The notes under the pieces were generated by a model. It made no database searches, was not told the origin of the DNA, and saw nothing but the letters and a program-made list of their open reading frames with translations. Both the position numbers and the translations under genes were made by a program. This document shows, one piece after another, positions 38,501-54,700 of a stretch of 64,000 nucleotides of DNA. The DNA lies in the NCBI GenBank assembly GCA_024529925.1, contig JAFEUB010001787.1, forward strand, positions 310,001-374,000, written 5' to 3'. Position 1 is the stretch's first letter, and every line of letters begins with the position of its first letter. Source of the DNA: Ophthalmolycus amberensis (taxonomy: Eukaryota; Chordata; Actinopteri; Perciformes; Zoarcidae).

Positions 38501-41500
38501 CCCCAAATAAAGCCTCGACCTGCAGAATATTTGTGACTGAGCAAATCTACTCCGTCCTGAAACTAAAAAGGGAACGGAGCAACACAAAAACAAAAAGGAA
38601 CAAAAAAGATCGTAGTGGACCAGATAGAATGGAAAACAGCCAACTACCTGTTTCTACTGCAGGATGAGGCCTGCTAGCATAATTAAACATGGGGAAACAT
38701 TTTTTATTCCTTTGAAATCTAACATTTGGAGGGGAGGTTAAGGCCTTTGTTCAGACTTCTGAGGCATCTATGAGTAACGTTTTAAAGATAATGTGAGGGT
38801 TCCTGTTGTTTGGCCGAGAGGGCCTCGAAATCTCTATCGCACCTGCGATCTGACTTACGTGTGGGCTCTTCATATCAGACTCATCAACAAGCTGCGTTTA
38901 ACCATCTCAGACGATCTGCAAAAACAAAACCCCAATGCTGAATGGAGTGGAGGAGAATGGAAACACTGATGAAGATGAAGTGCGCCGACACTCCTTTCAT
39001 CCGCCCGAAAGGCTTCATCGCCGAGGTTCACGGTGAGTGTGGTAAACATGTTTATCAGAGCATCTAGACACGCAGGGCGTTTTCACAGCCATGCACGATA
39101 CCGGTCAAAGGGCCAATACTGAGAACAGCAGCTCCACCTCGAGCCATTGCGCTACTATTGCTATATCTATATGTATTTTCTGTCCTCACTTGTTATGAAA
39201 TGTTGGATTATGTGACCTCTCGGAACCTCAAGCAGTTACCTGAGCGGTTCAGAGGGAAAACATTAGCCTGACGCTGCTTTTTGGCTTGTAACTCTACAAA
39301 GTTACATTTGGCAACCAACTCTTGGCCTTTGGTTGCCATCAGTGGCAACGGCAGGACTGCAAACAGCAAAACATGCACCACAAAGTAAATGCATTTTTTA
39401 ACGTTTGTTGCATTAGTGATGTTTAAATATTGCTGTAGCAGTCAGAACGGGAACCAGACAACGCTGCACGTGCGTTGGTGAGTGAACTTGGGTGTGTTCA
39501 GGCGTCTCTTTCAGGAACGATAGAAGAAAAGTTAGCGTAGAGTTGCTTGACAGCATTGTCAACGTCACCAACGCACAAGCAAATTGAGAGGAAAGAACCA
39601 GATGAACCTGAACGAACAGGGATAATGTGGGAGGCAACGTAATCCGGCATCTTTGAGCTGGACAGAAAATGATTCTGCAAAGCCAATGACTCAACACCTC
39701 AATAAGCCACGCTCAGTTCACTAGTTCAAGGTAGTGCTTACAAAATGAGGCGGAGGCTGCAAAAGCTGGCACACCCATTGACGGGCCCGTAAACACCGCC
39801 ACATGCAAGATTTCATTATGAAGCTAAAAATAGCAATCGTGTTTTCAGGTTTCGGCAACCAAGAAGCTGTGATGCCCACTTCTGAAAGTCGACGTTGAGT
39901 CCTGCTACAGGCCACATGTTTGTACTAATTCAAGCCCTTCTGATATACTAACGCTATCAGTCTCCGTCTCTGCGGATTCCCACAAACGTAGCAAACACCT
40001 GTGGTCACATTAATCATAGTTGGTTAGATCTTTGGGCACGCAAACACAGAAAACAGAAGCTTTGCCGCTCCTTCCTCCAGCCACTCCTCCCACACATCCA
40101 CCTTTCTCCTCACCTCAGGGTGTGCCTCTCCCCACCTTCTGCACACACATACCTCATTAGGGTTACCTGTCAGTCAAGTCTTTCATGGCTTAGCAAACAC
40201 TTCCCTCTATTAGTGGCGGTGGGGCCTGTATCTGCTGACAGCCCTGCTGGCCGTCATGGTGGTCCGTCCGATTCAGAGGCTCCCGTTTCTGAAAAATGGT
40301 TCCGCTTCGAGTCCTGCAAGTGTGTTGTCTTTTCGGAAACGTTGATTATGGTTTTTTTATGTGGTGGAAGGCATGCTCCAACCAAACACATGTGTTTTAG
40401 AAGATTGTTGTTTGCACACGTGTGTCCTCCCCCCCCCCCTCTAATGGAGTATGTGACCTCTGCAGTTCTCAGACAAAACAATGATTCCTATCGCACCTTT
40501 ATCCCGCTCAGCCTCGCTGTGTGCGTGTGCGTGCCCTCCCAGGTATTGCGTGCCACCCGCTTGCACGCTCAAAAATGCGGCAGATCTTGTGTTCATAGGC
40601 TGACGTTCATCACAAGTGAAGCGGAGAGCTGTCGAAACGGCAGACGCCCACCTATTCACCTGCGTGCCGGCAAACAACGCCGGAGCTCGCCCCAACCGGC
40701 CGTGTGGAGGAGGGTGTGAATGTTTGGGTGTGCAAAAGCCTTCGGTTCTTCAGGGTCTGGGTTTACGGTTACAACCCTACTTAAGATTAGATTAATATCA
40801 CATTTATATTAATAGTTCATTAGAATCACAACCACTATTAGTCAGCTTTATTAGCCAATTGTGTTTTTTTCACACACAAGGGATTTCACTCTGGTTTCCA
40901 TGGCTCCCAATGAACTTACACACAAAATAAACACTTTGAGTTTCCCCCGGGCAGTGTTCCTGGTGAGCTGCAGTGGAAAGATAGAAAGAAAAAGAGGGAA
41001 TGTTGTACTAAAGAGGCTGTGACTGACAATTTGTTCTTATATTTATCTTATTTCCCCTGTTTTTTTGCATTCTATGTCTATTTTCCCTTATCATAAAGCT
41101 TTTTGTTCTGCTTTTCTTGTATGAAAGGTACAAATAAAGTTTATTTTTATCAATCGATTGCTGTTGTTTTTATCATTTTCATTAATAACTCAGAGGCCTC
41201 ATGTTAACTTCAGGTGAACTTAAAACGTATCAAGAACTGTGAATGTTGTCCCTCATCACACTGGTGGGGATCTTTTGGTGGTCGGATTACAGGAAACCAA
41301 ACCTGTATCAATGTTCACACGGGCACCTGACTAACGTTTTAAGACAGACTTGAAAAACTTTTCAACCCGTCCTCATAGAGGCCAGATGTGTCTCTATAAG
41401 GCAGGTTCGGGTAACACTATTCTTTATGCCCCTATTTAGTATTTATCAGCAGTATAGCTATATATTGATAAATGGTTGATGACGCACTATAACGTAGTTG

Positions 41501-41778
41501 TGAGCAGATCTAAATGCTCTTTGCTCTCAAGCTCTTGCATGCTTTGTTCAGCACCGATTAACTGTGTTGTATAGAAAGGATGGATTGGAAGGGTGCAGGA
41601 GCCCCATGGTTTCTAACTTCAGGTCCCAGGCAGTGAGGGGACGCGTTAGTGTAAGGACCGTGTCAGTATACATGAGAATGAAGAGGATACAATACAAACG
41701 TTTGTACAGCTCGACATTAGCATCTAATGAGAGGGAGTTTTTAGTAGATTTTTGATACGATTCTGATCTTCAAACTAC
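35501..41778. other. 6-kb stretch with no recognised gene
   Basis: I see AT-rich intergenic sequence with short chance ORFs, including a 199-codon frame at 40120-40719 of low-complexity composition without known motifs. A GTGAGT donor-like site follows a short open frame near 38934-39031, but no partner exon was found. Confidence 0.5.
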
Positions 41779-42152
41779 GGAAGAGGATTTGGGCCACATT
41801 AAAAATGTATTTGAGTTCTGAGTGTAAAGTTAGAGTTCTGAGATTAAAGTCAGATTTGTGAAAATATAATCAGAATCCTGGGTTTGAATCAGAAATCTAA
41901 GAATAAAGTCAGAATTCTCAAAAATAAAAGCAGACTGAATTCTGAATTGGGGAAATAAAGTCAGAATTCTGAGTTAAAGTCAAGTCAGATTTGTGACAAT
42001 AAAGTCGGGATTCTGAGAATAAAATCTGAGTTTTGAGATTAAATTCAGAATTCTGAGAATAAAGTCAGAATTTAGACTTTAATGTGAAACACATTTTTCA
42101 CCTGTTGCCTGAACTCAAATACATTTTTCATGCAGGTCTAATCCTCTTCTGC
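41779..42152. mobile_element. Palindromic MITE with a minisatellite core
   Basis: The left arm 41779-41821 (GGAAGAGGATTTGGGCC... AAAAATGTATTTGAGTTC) and right arm 42109-42152 are imperfect inverted repeats of about 43 bp. Between them are a dozen or so degenerate units of about 20 bp of the type AAAGTCAGAATTCTGAGAAT. No coding sequence. Confidence 0.8.
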
Positions 42153-42633
42153 CTCTCCTGTTCATGTGTTTACATGTCTAGGCATACGTGCATGTGTGTG
42201 TACATAGGACGGTGTTTGCCCTGCTGTGCATGCAGAGTTGGGGTCTGGGCTCCTGCGGGAATGCTGCAGGATATACATTAAAAATCCAGGCCGCTTTTCC
42301 ATGACATGCTTTTGAAGTGGTGATTTCCCGGAGCAGTGTTGCCAAACTCATTCCTGTCTTTTTGTGCTGATATAATTCCTAATTCCTCCTCTTTACTTGT
42401 TGGAATGTTCATTGAAGAAAGAGACAACAGCAGCCAGTGAATGAGAGCTTGACCTGCCAGTGAGCGAGCATAAATTAACTTCGCATGAGACGAGCTGGGA
42501 CTCAAATCCAGGCGCTTGTAAAAAAACATAGAGGTTATGACTAGATTGTGTGTCACCAGTAAATGCCGACTCGCACTTTAAAAAAAAAAAAAAAAACCCT
42601 GTTGGTAACCACCACCTGATTCTCACTCATAAA

Positions 42634-42641
<8 letters not shown>

Positions 42642-42705
<64 letters not shown>
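42642..42705. repeat. (CA)n microsatellite
   Basis: About 32 uninterrupted CA units. Confidence 0.97.
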
Positions 42706-42708
<3 letters not shown>

Positions 42709-43472
42709 GCTGACTACAGCTCTTTGTGGAGACTTTTAAGTCACTCTCTGCAGATCCATGGCAACCACTTGTTGAAGCCTCACTGCTCGTTGCTAAGTGA
42801 TGGGATGTATTGGACCAGAAAATCCTTTCCATTGACACTCCCTCCACCCCCTTCTCCACCCACTCCTCTCCTTACCCCATCCCCTCCCCGCCCATGGACC
42901 GCAGCCAAAACAACCCACATATATGCTCCAACTTCCGCTGGTTACAGGGCAAGAAGCGTTGCTTTGGTCCTGTGCCTGCACATTCAACCTGTAAATACGC
43001 CGGCCGCCAAAAAGAGGTGAAAAGGTGCTCATCAAACTTTCACTTGTTGAAGAATTTCTATCCACGTATCTCCAGTCTGAAATACTAGAATGCTTCACAG
43101 CAGCAGAATCAAATGAACGGTGCACAATAGAGGCTTTGCTCAGCTTTTCACTTACTTGTTAAGAAAGAGCTGGATTACATCGATATTCCCCAGTTCAAAA
43201 CTAAAATTCTTTTGAAGTTTTATGAATTCATCTATTTCATCCTACTATTATTTAATCAGGCGTGTAGACATAAAGAACCCTGCTTTATGTCTATTTGGTC
43301 CCTTGAGCCCTTGAGGTAGTTCTAAAGGTTCTTAATGAGGGTCAAGGGATCCTTGAGAGACTCAGGAAGTTCCAGGTGGGGTTCTGGGGGACCAGGAAGG
43401 AAGAGTATAAATGAAAGTTGGACTGTTATTTTTACTATTAGACTATTCCTTTTTGGACTTTTATTTTTGTTG

Positions 43473-43498
43473 GACTTTTATTTAGTAAAATAAAAGTC
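43473..43498. repeat. Perfect short hairpin
   Basis: GACTTTTATTT, a 4-bp loop, then its exact reverse complement, within a larger T-rich imperfect palindrome (about 43420-43512, arms containing GGACTG and CAGTCC). No flanking T-run rule applies in this eukaryotic context; it is probably the centre of a small MITE. Confidence 0.6.
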
Positions 43499-43614
43499 TA
43501 AAGCAGTCCATGAAGTTTCATAATTAACTGTACATGAGCTAAAATGTATCATATCCCATCACCTGTGAAACCACTTTCACTTATAGTTTGAGAAGCTACA
43601 TGATACAAGCTACA

Positions 43615-44260
43615 CCCCCCCCCCCCCCCCCCCCCCCTTACATCTGTTCTCCGCTCTCCTCCTCCTCCGGTTGATCCTGCTGCCCTGGTCTCTTCTCCCC
43701 CTCCTCCCCCCTCCTCTCCCCTCCCCTCAGTGACCGATTAGCCGGTGCTGGGTTCTCTCCCATTTCCATGAGAAAGGCGGCGGTCGGTGAAAGGGTTAAG
43801 CCAGAGGACGAAGCCCCAAAAAGCAGCCCTAATTTTCTGCCCGGCGGGGGAGTGGGGGGAAGCAGGGAGAGGGAACAAAGACGCCCGGGGGAGGAGCGGA
43901 GACTCCGGCTTTACTATATGCACCTGCGGCCTGAAAAGCCTCGGACAATGCGCCTCCGACACGGCCAATTACGAACGGGCCATCCACCCGCTTTCTCTGT
44001 GGAGAGACGTGGGGGGAGGAGGGGGTGGAAGGGGAGGAGGAGAGGAACGGGGAAAGTGAATTTTAAAAGAGGGTAAAGATAAGAAAGTAAATAATCGAGC
44101 TTTAAATCATCCAAGGCACTATAGACTGGCCCCCCCCCCAATCACATCTTCCCACCCCGGCAAGACACCCATGTTCTCCCGCTAATGTTCACTTTTGTCC
44201 TGAGGTTTCCACTCGGAGCTGACGGCTCCGCCTGTGAAGACGCTGTGAGAAGTGGGGAGA
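43615..44260. other. GC-rich, CpG-containing stretch upstream of the Tc1 MITE
   Basis: It starts with a C-run of about 20 and is followed by markedly GC-rich sequence with many CpGs and purine-rich (GGGGGA) blocks, unlike its AT-rich surroundings. The three overlapping frames of 75-100 codons lack recognisable domains. It could be an unmethylated regulatory island of the sox19 neighbourhood; nothing identifies a transcript. Confidence 0.4.
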
Positions 44261-44916
44261 GGTCGCTTTAGATTGCTGGTATGCCATTCTTATTTGCGCC
44301 TAATGATTCGGGTGGATGAGGTCATGTTTGAAGCAACAGCTGAGAAACGACGCGCAGATAACCGGTTCCACCGATGCAGCGGGGTTTGTGAGAAAGGAGA
44401 TGAAATAATAAGCACGATGATACGTCAGACACTACACGTTGATGATTGGCCGATACAATAGCACTGAGAAACGTGAAAGCACGCAGGAACATTGCGGACC
44501 AGCTTCATAATCACCCGGATGTCTTTTAGAAATGAAAGATTTCGTTAAATATTTGAAATGCAGTTTTTCTACTGTTGCAGGTTGTCATTGATTTCCATTC
44601 ATTTCTGAGAGGAATGAAAAGTCTTAATAAACACACTTAAGTCTGCATCATTCTTTTTAAACCCACCTGCACCAATAATACCATTTTGACAAAAAATATT
44701 GCAGATGTGACGTTCACTGTGATGAGTTAGACATTTGCAGTTCGGTCTAAGTGGTCAGAGTTCCATATTATATGAACATTATGCTATAAGACGAATGTAA
44801 AGATGTGACACATGTAGTGGTTGTATAAAACACTGACATGCTTTTAAGGGGATTCAACTTAATTGACACTGGTTTGGTGCTCTAAAGCAGTATATAGACT
44901 ATAAACTAGTTATTCT

Positions 44917-45301
44917 CAGTGGCCACTTTATTAGGTACGCCTGTAAAATGTAATCCAACGCAGCAGCTCAGCAAATTATACCTTTATAGATGGTTTTATT
45001 TTGTTGACAGTGCCAACTGTTCAGAATAGAGGCCGTTAGAGGTGGAGGACTGCATGTTGAGGGTTGTACTCCAATGTTGCACTTCATGTAAATGAATGGA
45101 CTAAACACCGGTATTATGACCAGTACAACACAAATAAACATACAGCTGAATCAACTTAGCCTACAAATAAGGTTCCTTTATTACACTCCATCAGCTGATG
45201 AAAAACATGCGACACGGTAGAAAGCTCTGGTAAGTGGACCTTGAGTGTTTTTTAAAAGACTGCATTCATTTGTTCAAGTTTCCCTAATAAAGTGGCCACT
45301 G
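44917..45301. mobile_element. Tc1/mariner-type MITE
   Basis: The 385-bp element begins CAGTGGCCACTTTATTAGG and ends with its exact reverse complement CCTAATAAAGTGGCCACTG. The end style is common in fish Tc1-like elements and is similar to the CGGACACTTTAGGTACACC end at 63386. No clear TA duplication is visible at the borders. Confidence 0.8.
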
Positions 45302-45379
45302 AATGCATCGGTCATGTGATAAAAAGGCTTTTCACTTAACTCCTAAAATACACAGTTAACAGGACATCATTAATGAAAA

Positions 45380-47299
45380 AAGGATTTGTACTTTTTATTA
45401 ATATTGTCATGAATGCCATAACAGATTTTTTTATAATCAGAAAGGAGTTGACTCTTAGTATAAGAGCCTAAAAATGTTTACATTATTTACATGAATGCTA
45501 CATACAGTAACTCTAGTATATGGCAGCATTTACATACAAGAGAAATTCATTCTAAAAATAGAAAGACAAGTCAGTAAAAAAGTTAAAACACTCGGGTAAC
45601 AATGTAAACAGTCAGGCATTACTTTAATAAAACCGCTCTCCCTTTGTCAAAAAGATAAGTAAGGCATCTGTTTCCAGTGCATGTGGAGTTAGTAATGGAA
45701 TGCTTCAAAGTTAAACAGTTGGAATAATCTACCACATTCAATATTCACAGTGTTTCTCTGGAGGCTGACAGTAAAAGTTCCCTTTAGGTCCATAGCAGCA
45801 CTATAACCACACAGCAGGCTAGACAGGAAGATGCAGAAATAACAGGACTGTCGGTTTGAGAGGACCAGGATTAAAAGCACGCATTTCTAGAGATTGATAG
45901 AATTACCATCAGGTAAATATCTGAAACTCACTCGGATACATTCTCTTCACTGGGAGTGAAACACATGCCTGGTAGGCCTTCTGTCAATCCAGTTTACTTG
46001 GTGGAAGACAGAACGTGTAAATCTTAATCTGTTATTTTGGAATAAAACCACCGAACTGTAGCATTTCATATCAAATTCCATTCACTTACTGAAAAGCCTA
46101 TAAAACAATACAACTCTTGCCTAGAGCAAAGTGACAATGAATACACAGAGCAACTCAGGATGCTGCCAGAACAACGCCTCTGAACAATAACGTGAAAAAG
46201 ATCAACTCTAAAAACTAATTATAGCAAATAAAACTCATAAAAAGGCAGCAAAAAAAACAGTGTCACCTCTTTCCCAGACAATAAATCCAGCGACGCGGCG
46301 AGACTGGGGACACTAGACCTGACTGAAATGTTTAGAACCAGCCCGGTTCTACGTTCTAAAGCGACACCACGCAGAGGCCAGTGTGTTCCGTTTATTCCTA
46401 TGGATGCAGTGCTGATTGTCCCAACAGGTGGTTTCCATGTCATCCAACAAGATCTCATCAGTTCAAAATAAAATAGAAAAATACAGAGTACTAAAACCAA
46501 ATCCAAGGTACAAAGAGTTCATTTACCCCCCCCCCCCCCTCCTCCCCAAAAAAAGCTCTTTCATTCAAGTTGTGCATTTCCTTCCCTTTATCCCCACCGG
46601 CACCCGGCTGCTCTCTAGCTCCGCTCACGCATCAGGGCAGCAACAACCAACAACAACCAGAGCGATTCAGCTCGGGTGATTTGTCCGTCACCAGCTGAGC
46701 GATTGTGATCCACCGACCGGGCTGCCAGGTCGCTTTAGTCCCTGTGCTGTGGACAGCAGGCACATAAACCAGCTACCCGGCACCGACTGGGTATGGTGGA
46801 GCCGTCATGAGTGCCACAAGTGTTTTAAAGTGGTATTTAAAAAAAAAAAAAAAGGAGTCTTTTGACTTCTTATGGATAAGTTTCTAAAATATATATAAAA
46901 AAAAAGACAGAAAAAGACAGAACATTTCCTCATATGTACACAATAAACAGACGTGGGCTCGGTCTTCACTGCAGTCCTTCGTGGGGAGAAGTCTGCTGGA
47001 GGCTGGTGGGGCAGGGAGGAGTCTCTCTGTACGTGTGGTGGGTGTGTGTGGCATTTATCTTAACTCGTGTGGCACCAAAGAGGTAGAAAAACAGCTTTTC
47101 AATGAATCAAAATGGAGTTGTGTCTGGGAACTGTGTTTGTTCGTTCACGTCTCTTTGTGTCTCTTTGCCCGTCTATAAAGTCCCCCACACCCGACTCCCA
47201 TCTCCTGTACAGCCAGTTGTGCACCGTGAGCATTTCTGGTCCTCCCACTCGGGTCCCCCCCCCCCCACACCACTACCCCCGTGACTCCCACTTCAAGTC
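45380..47299 (-). other. Probable sox19 3' UTR
   Basis: The region follows the sox19 stop codon and contains minus-strand AATAAA signals at 45394-45399 (1.9 kb after the stop) and near 46388-46393 (0.9 kb after). There are no competing coding exons. The true 3' end cannot be decided from sequence. Confidence 0.4.
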
Positions 47300-50711
<3,412 letters not shown>

Positions 50712-51260
50712 GTTGGGACAGATGTAGTAAAGTTGACACGACTTACTGAAGAGTTGAAACGCAGTCGCACAGCAGCCTCTTTGTCGCCGTCCACCTGGCG
50801 ACTTGTTGCCAGGTTTCCCTGCAGATTTGACCGGGTGATGCGAATCAACTAATTACTCACGACGAACCGGGGACACCAAACAACCGCAACGGACGAGCAG
50901 TTCTATTTTTCTGTTAAATGAAAAGTTTGTTTGTGTCGGTCATTACTTTAATACTGAAACACGGGGACGGTGTTCACAAAGTTCGCTGCTGCCTCTCCTC
51001 GGTGCTGTGAAATAGTTCTCGGCGGAAAACCACTTGTTGTCAGTCGGCCAACTCACACACTGAACTCATCTGCCCGTTCACCGCAAAAGTTGCCCTCTTC
51101 TCGTGCAGTCGGCCGGGTGCGGACCAATGGGAGGGCGAGGAGCTTCCGCGTGCGTGCGTGCATGCAATTTGCAATTGAAAGGGCTCCGAGGGTGCGCGAG
51201 ACACTTGTTGATGACGGCGGTGGGGAGAGGGGAGGCATTCCACGGAGACAAGTATCTCAA
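50712..51260 (-). promoter_or_regulatory. sox19 upstream region (5' UTR and promoter candidate)
   Basis: The GC-rich sequence directly upstream of the Sox19 ATG has several CpGs and a plus-strand CCAATGGGAGG at 51124 (inverted CCAAT box relative to sox19). No TATA box is evident. The transcription start is not determinable, and the frames on both strands here show no known protein. Confidence 0.45.
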
Positions 51261-51393
51261 TATTCAATTAGCCTGTTATCAGTTAGCTGATCAGATTGTT
51301 CACGTTTGAATAAAAATGTTTCATCAAAGTTCTCTGCGAAAAGAGAGTAAAAATCACTGCTTCGATTGGGTCTAAACACTACGCGTGCGCACA

Positions 51394-51394
<1 letters not shown>

Positions 51395-51432
<38 letters not shown>
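51395..51432. repeat. (CA)n microsatellite
   Basis: About 18 CA units about 700 bp upstream of the sox19 start codon. Confidence 0.95.
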
Positions 51433-51435
<3 letters not shown>

Positions 51436-51739
51436 GGCTACTTCTCTAAAACAAAAAACCAGTTCAAACTGCCTGTATCTGTCTTTTTTAAGTCTGGTGT
51501 ATTTATTCTGTTTATGTACTGCATGAGAATTACAACACACAAGTTATATAAATACCAGTTAAATAAATACGAGTTAAACAACTACATATATAACAAGTAA
51601 AATAACATTGAATATTACTTCTTATAATGATAAAATCACATTGCAATTTGCATAAAAGCTACAAAAACAAAATTATTAAAAAAAAAAAGAATTTCAGGAA
51701 GACCACGAATGAACCACACATCAATTTGAAGGGATTTTC

Positions 51740-51745
51740 TTTATT
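51740..51745 (-). terminator. Isolated minus-strand AATAAA with UTR-like context
   Basis: TTTATTGCAAATGTACA on the plus strand reads as AATAAA followed by AT-rich sequence on the minus strand. It could be the 3' end of a minus-strand gene to the right; in human the gene next to SOX15 is FXR2, same orientation. I found no FXR2-like exon in the window, so this is weak. Confidence 0.2.
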
Positions 51746-54700
51746 GCAAATGTACATAGAAAGTGAGCTTGATGAAATAATTGTTTTTAGTTTGCTTTTC
51801 CAGAGAAACAGCAATCACAGGCCTATATTAAAGAACAACAAAAGTGCTACTTTCATTAAAAAAATATATCCTGTGTCTAATGTAATATATACCACCACAA
51901 ATACGTACAGATGTCTTTGTTTTGGGGCCAGATTAACCCCCTTTTAAGGCCCTTGTTGACCTTCACTTCCTCCCATTCAACAGTATGTATACAATGTGTT
52001 TGAATACTAGTCAGGTACAGTGGGAACAACTGGCAACTTCGTTATATTTTTGCCCAGAGGCCCAGAAACATACCAGTTTAATTACCAGTTTTAAAACTAG
52101 ACAGACACAGAGTCCCTCTACACCAGATATCTGCAGATAATGAGGTCTTTAACGGTCAGGAGCCCACTCTGCCTGTGTGGTAATCCAAAAGGTCACGACA
52201 AAATTCATATTTTAATCTGTCGGCCTAAATCTTGAGTTCATAATGGTGATTGTGTACCTTCTGTTCACTCATAACTTTGTATTTTGTATCATATTGGGCA
52301 TATCTTTATTGACTCCATGATTATGAAAATACATCGCAATTGCAACTTCTTCACGTTAAAAAAGATATGCACATATCACACTTTTTAAAATCGAATCACG
52401 CCTGACATAGAGCTTGTTTGCCGACTGGTGTGCATAATGTGTGAATACGGGTGTAGCTTCCTTGTCTCTGACATTTTGACCTGTCGAAGATCCAAGCAGA
52501 ATCGTAATGTAGTCAATAAAAGTGTTGCATGTAGTATTGTGCAGGCGTCACCTTTTCCTTCATGAAACTGCTACTTTTTCAAACATATTCCTTCGCCGCT
52601 AAACTAGTCAGACTCAATCAAAGACAACAACATTATCATAGGTCCAGCTAACCGCTAATGAAATGCTCCTTGTGTCTTCTTTAAAGCCCAGCTTTTGAGA
52701 AGCCTGGCCCTCCTTTCAGAGGATTGTGCTGAAGACATGTCCCCATACACGGGTATTGATTCGGCCACAATGGCACACAGAATTACTTTGGAGCTGCGGG
52801 AGAATGAGGAAGATCTTTGTTGGTCTGGCGAAAATAGACCTCTTCTTTTGCTGTCCTCCAGAGTCTTTGTTAACGGCGGCGCTCCCCGAGACTACAAGGG
52901 CCGTGCTGTGGCCGAGTCTGCTCCACTTCATCCAAAGTTGGCTTCAGTGATGTGGCAGATGAATCCATTCGTTTAGCCCGGCACGTGAAGTCATACAGCA
53001 TAGTAAGCCGTGTCATTAAGGACTGAATTATGGAAAGATGTATTTGTTCATGAACAAAGAATAAGCAGTGTTTCCTGAATCTACACTCAAATATTAGTAG
53101 TCGTTTGCTTTATTATGATCACATATAGAAGCTGAAACACACGTCATTGATTACTGGTGTTTCTGCATATAATCGGCCCAGAAGTGTCTGAACTTGGGAT
53201 GTGTTGGTGGTTCCAAGACGCAGATTCAGAACTGGATTCGGATTCATTAAATTCTGTACAACTCCATCCCTACTGGGCATTGACTTATCTGAGACTGCAC
53301 ACACACTGTTTTGGAAGATGCATGGCTGAAATTGTTTATTATAGAAAACATATGGTTTTGTGAACATTTAGCAAAAACTATGTGGGGCCCATTCCTTGCC
53401 CTCAAAAACATGACATGAATGAACTGGATCGGACATTTTAGGGCAGCCCAATATCCTATGACCATTACCACTAATCCATGTTCAGTTGTGAGTCCTTTAC
53501 GTAGCCAGGTGGAGAGTAAAGGTGGAGGCTGGGGTGTTGGATGGGTACCTAGCGTATCCATCTTTCTTGCTTTCTTGCTCATGTTGCACCATAGACCTGT
53601 AGTTTATGTTTTTATGATCCATAACCAAGATCTGTATGTTACCAGACCATAACCATACTGTTCCGATTTTCATGGGTCCTGAACTGTTTATTTGTAGACA
53701 GCAAGATTTCAAACGTTCATTGTCATTGAACATAATCCAGGGTTTTGCTGAAACCTCCAATACCAATGTTCTCTTGTGGCGATCATGTTGTACCTGCTTT
53801 ATCATTATTAATGCGTGTGTCCACCTGTTATTTCAAAATACAGAAACTTAGTGGCCCTCGGGGTCTGATACCGATGCACCCTTTAGTGCCTGTATGAGAC
53901 ACACCAGGCTTTCAACTAACTCCAGCGTCATTATTAGACGATCAGAGCAACTGACGTAATATAATGAGCAAAAAAGTCAACGTAGGGCGGGAGTGGAGGT
54001 TTAATGGGTCAAACAAACACAGGACTCTCACCCAGTAGGGCACTGTTTGCGGCCTGTGTGAAACCAGGTCAACATTGCCACTGACCAAGCGTCAGTAAGT
54101 TGTGAGTGAGAACTTGTTGCTTGTGAATCCTCTTTTCATCATGTCCCTCGCTCCGCCTCAGGATTGATTTATGCTTGTCACAAGGGGTTAATGGGAGTCC
54201 AGTCATAGAGACCCACGGCCTAGGTTTTGATTGATAGTTCAGCTTTCAGCCATTGATAACGCCCCAACATTAGACGCATATTATTGTATGTGATCAGGTC
54301 ATGTCCCGCTTTGATTGTATTCCCCACAGTAACTTCTTCACTTCACTTTATAGAGCCTACAGAGGGAGGGTGGACTATGCACATCCTTAAATAAGTGGAA
54401 TCACATGCAGTAAACCTTCCGTTTCGCCTTCTCTCATTACTGAACAGGAGACTCGTGTTCATTCATTCACTGTGATGAAAAGCAGAAGAATGACTCTTTC
54501 TTCAACTTTCTTAAAGGGATATTTTGGATTTTTTAAAGTTCTTTTATACATGGTACTTATCCATAGTCAGCGTATTACCTACAACAGATGGCTGTCGCAA
54601 AGCAATGTACTGCTGTGCAAAACATAACTAAAGCCGTTATCTGTGCTCTCTTAGCCACAAGACTCCTTTGACAAAAACAGCAACTTTACTCCAAAAAGCA

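Noticed and set aside
40120..40719. 199-codon plus-strand frame
   Set aside because: No recognisable domain, proline and cysteine runs from low-complexity DNA, no splice or promoter context; likely chance.
41812..42085. CRISPR-like regular repeats
   Set aside because: Units are degenerate and contiguous without unique spacers; a minisatellite in a eukaryotic MITE.
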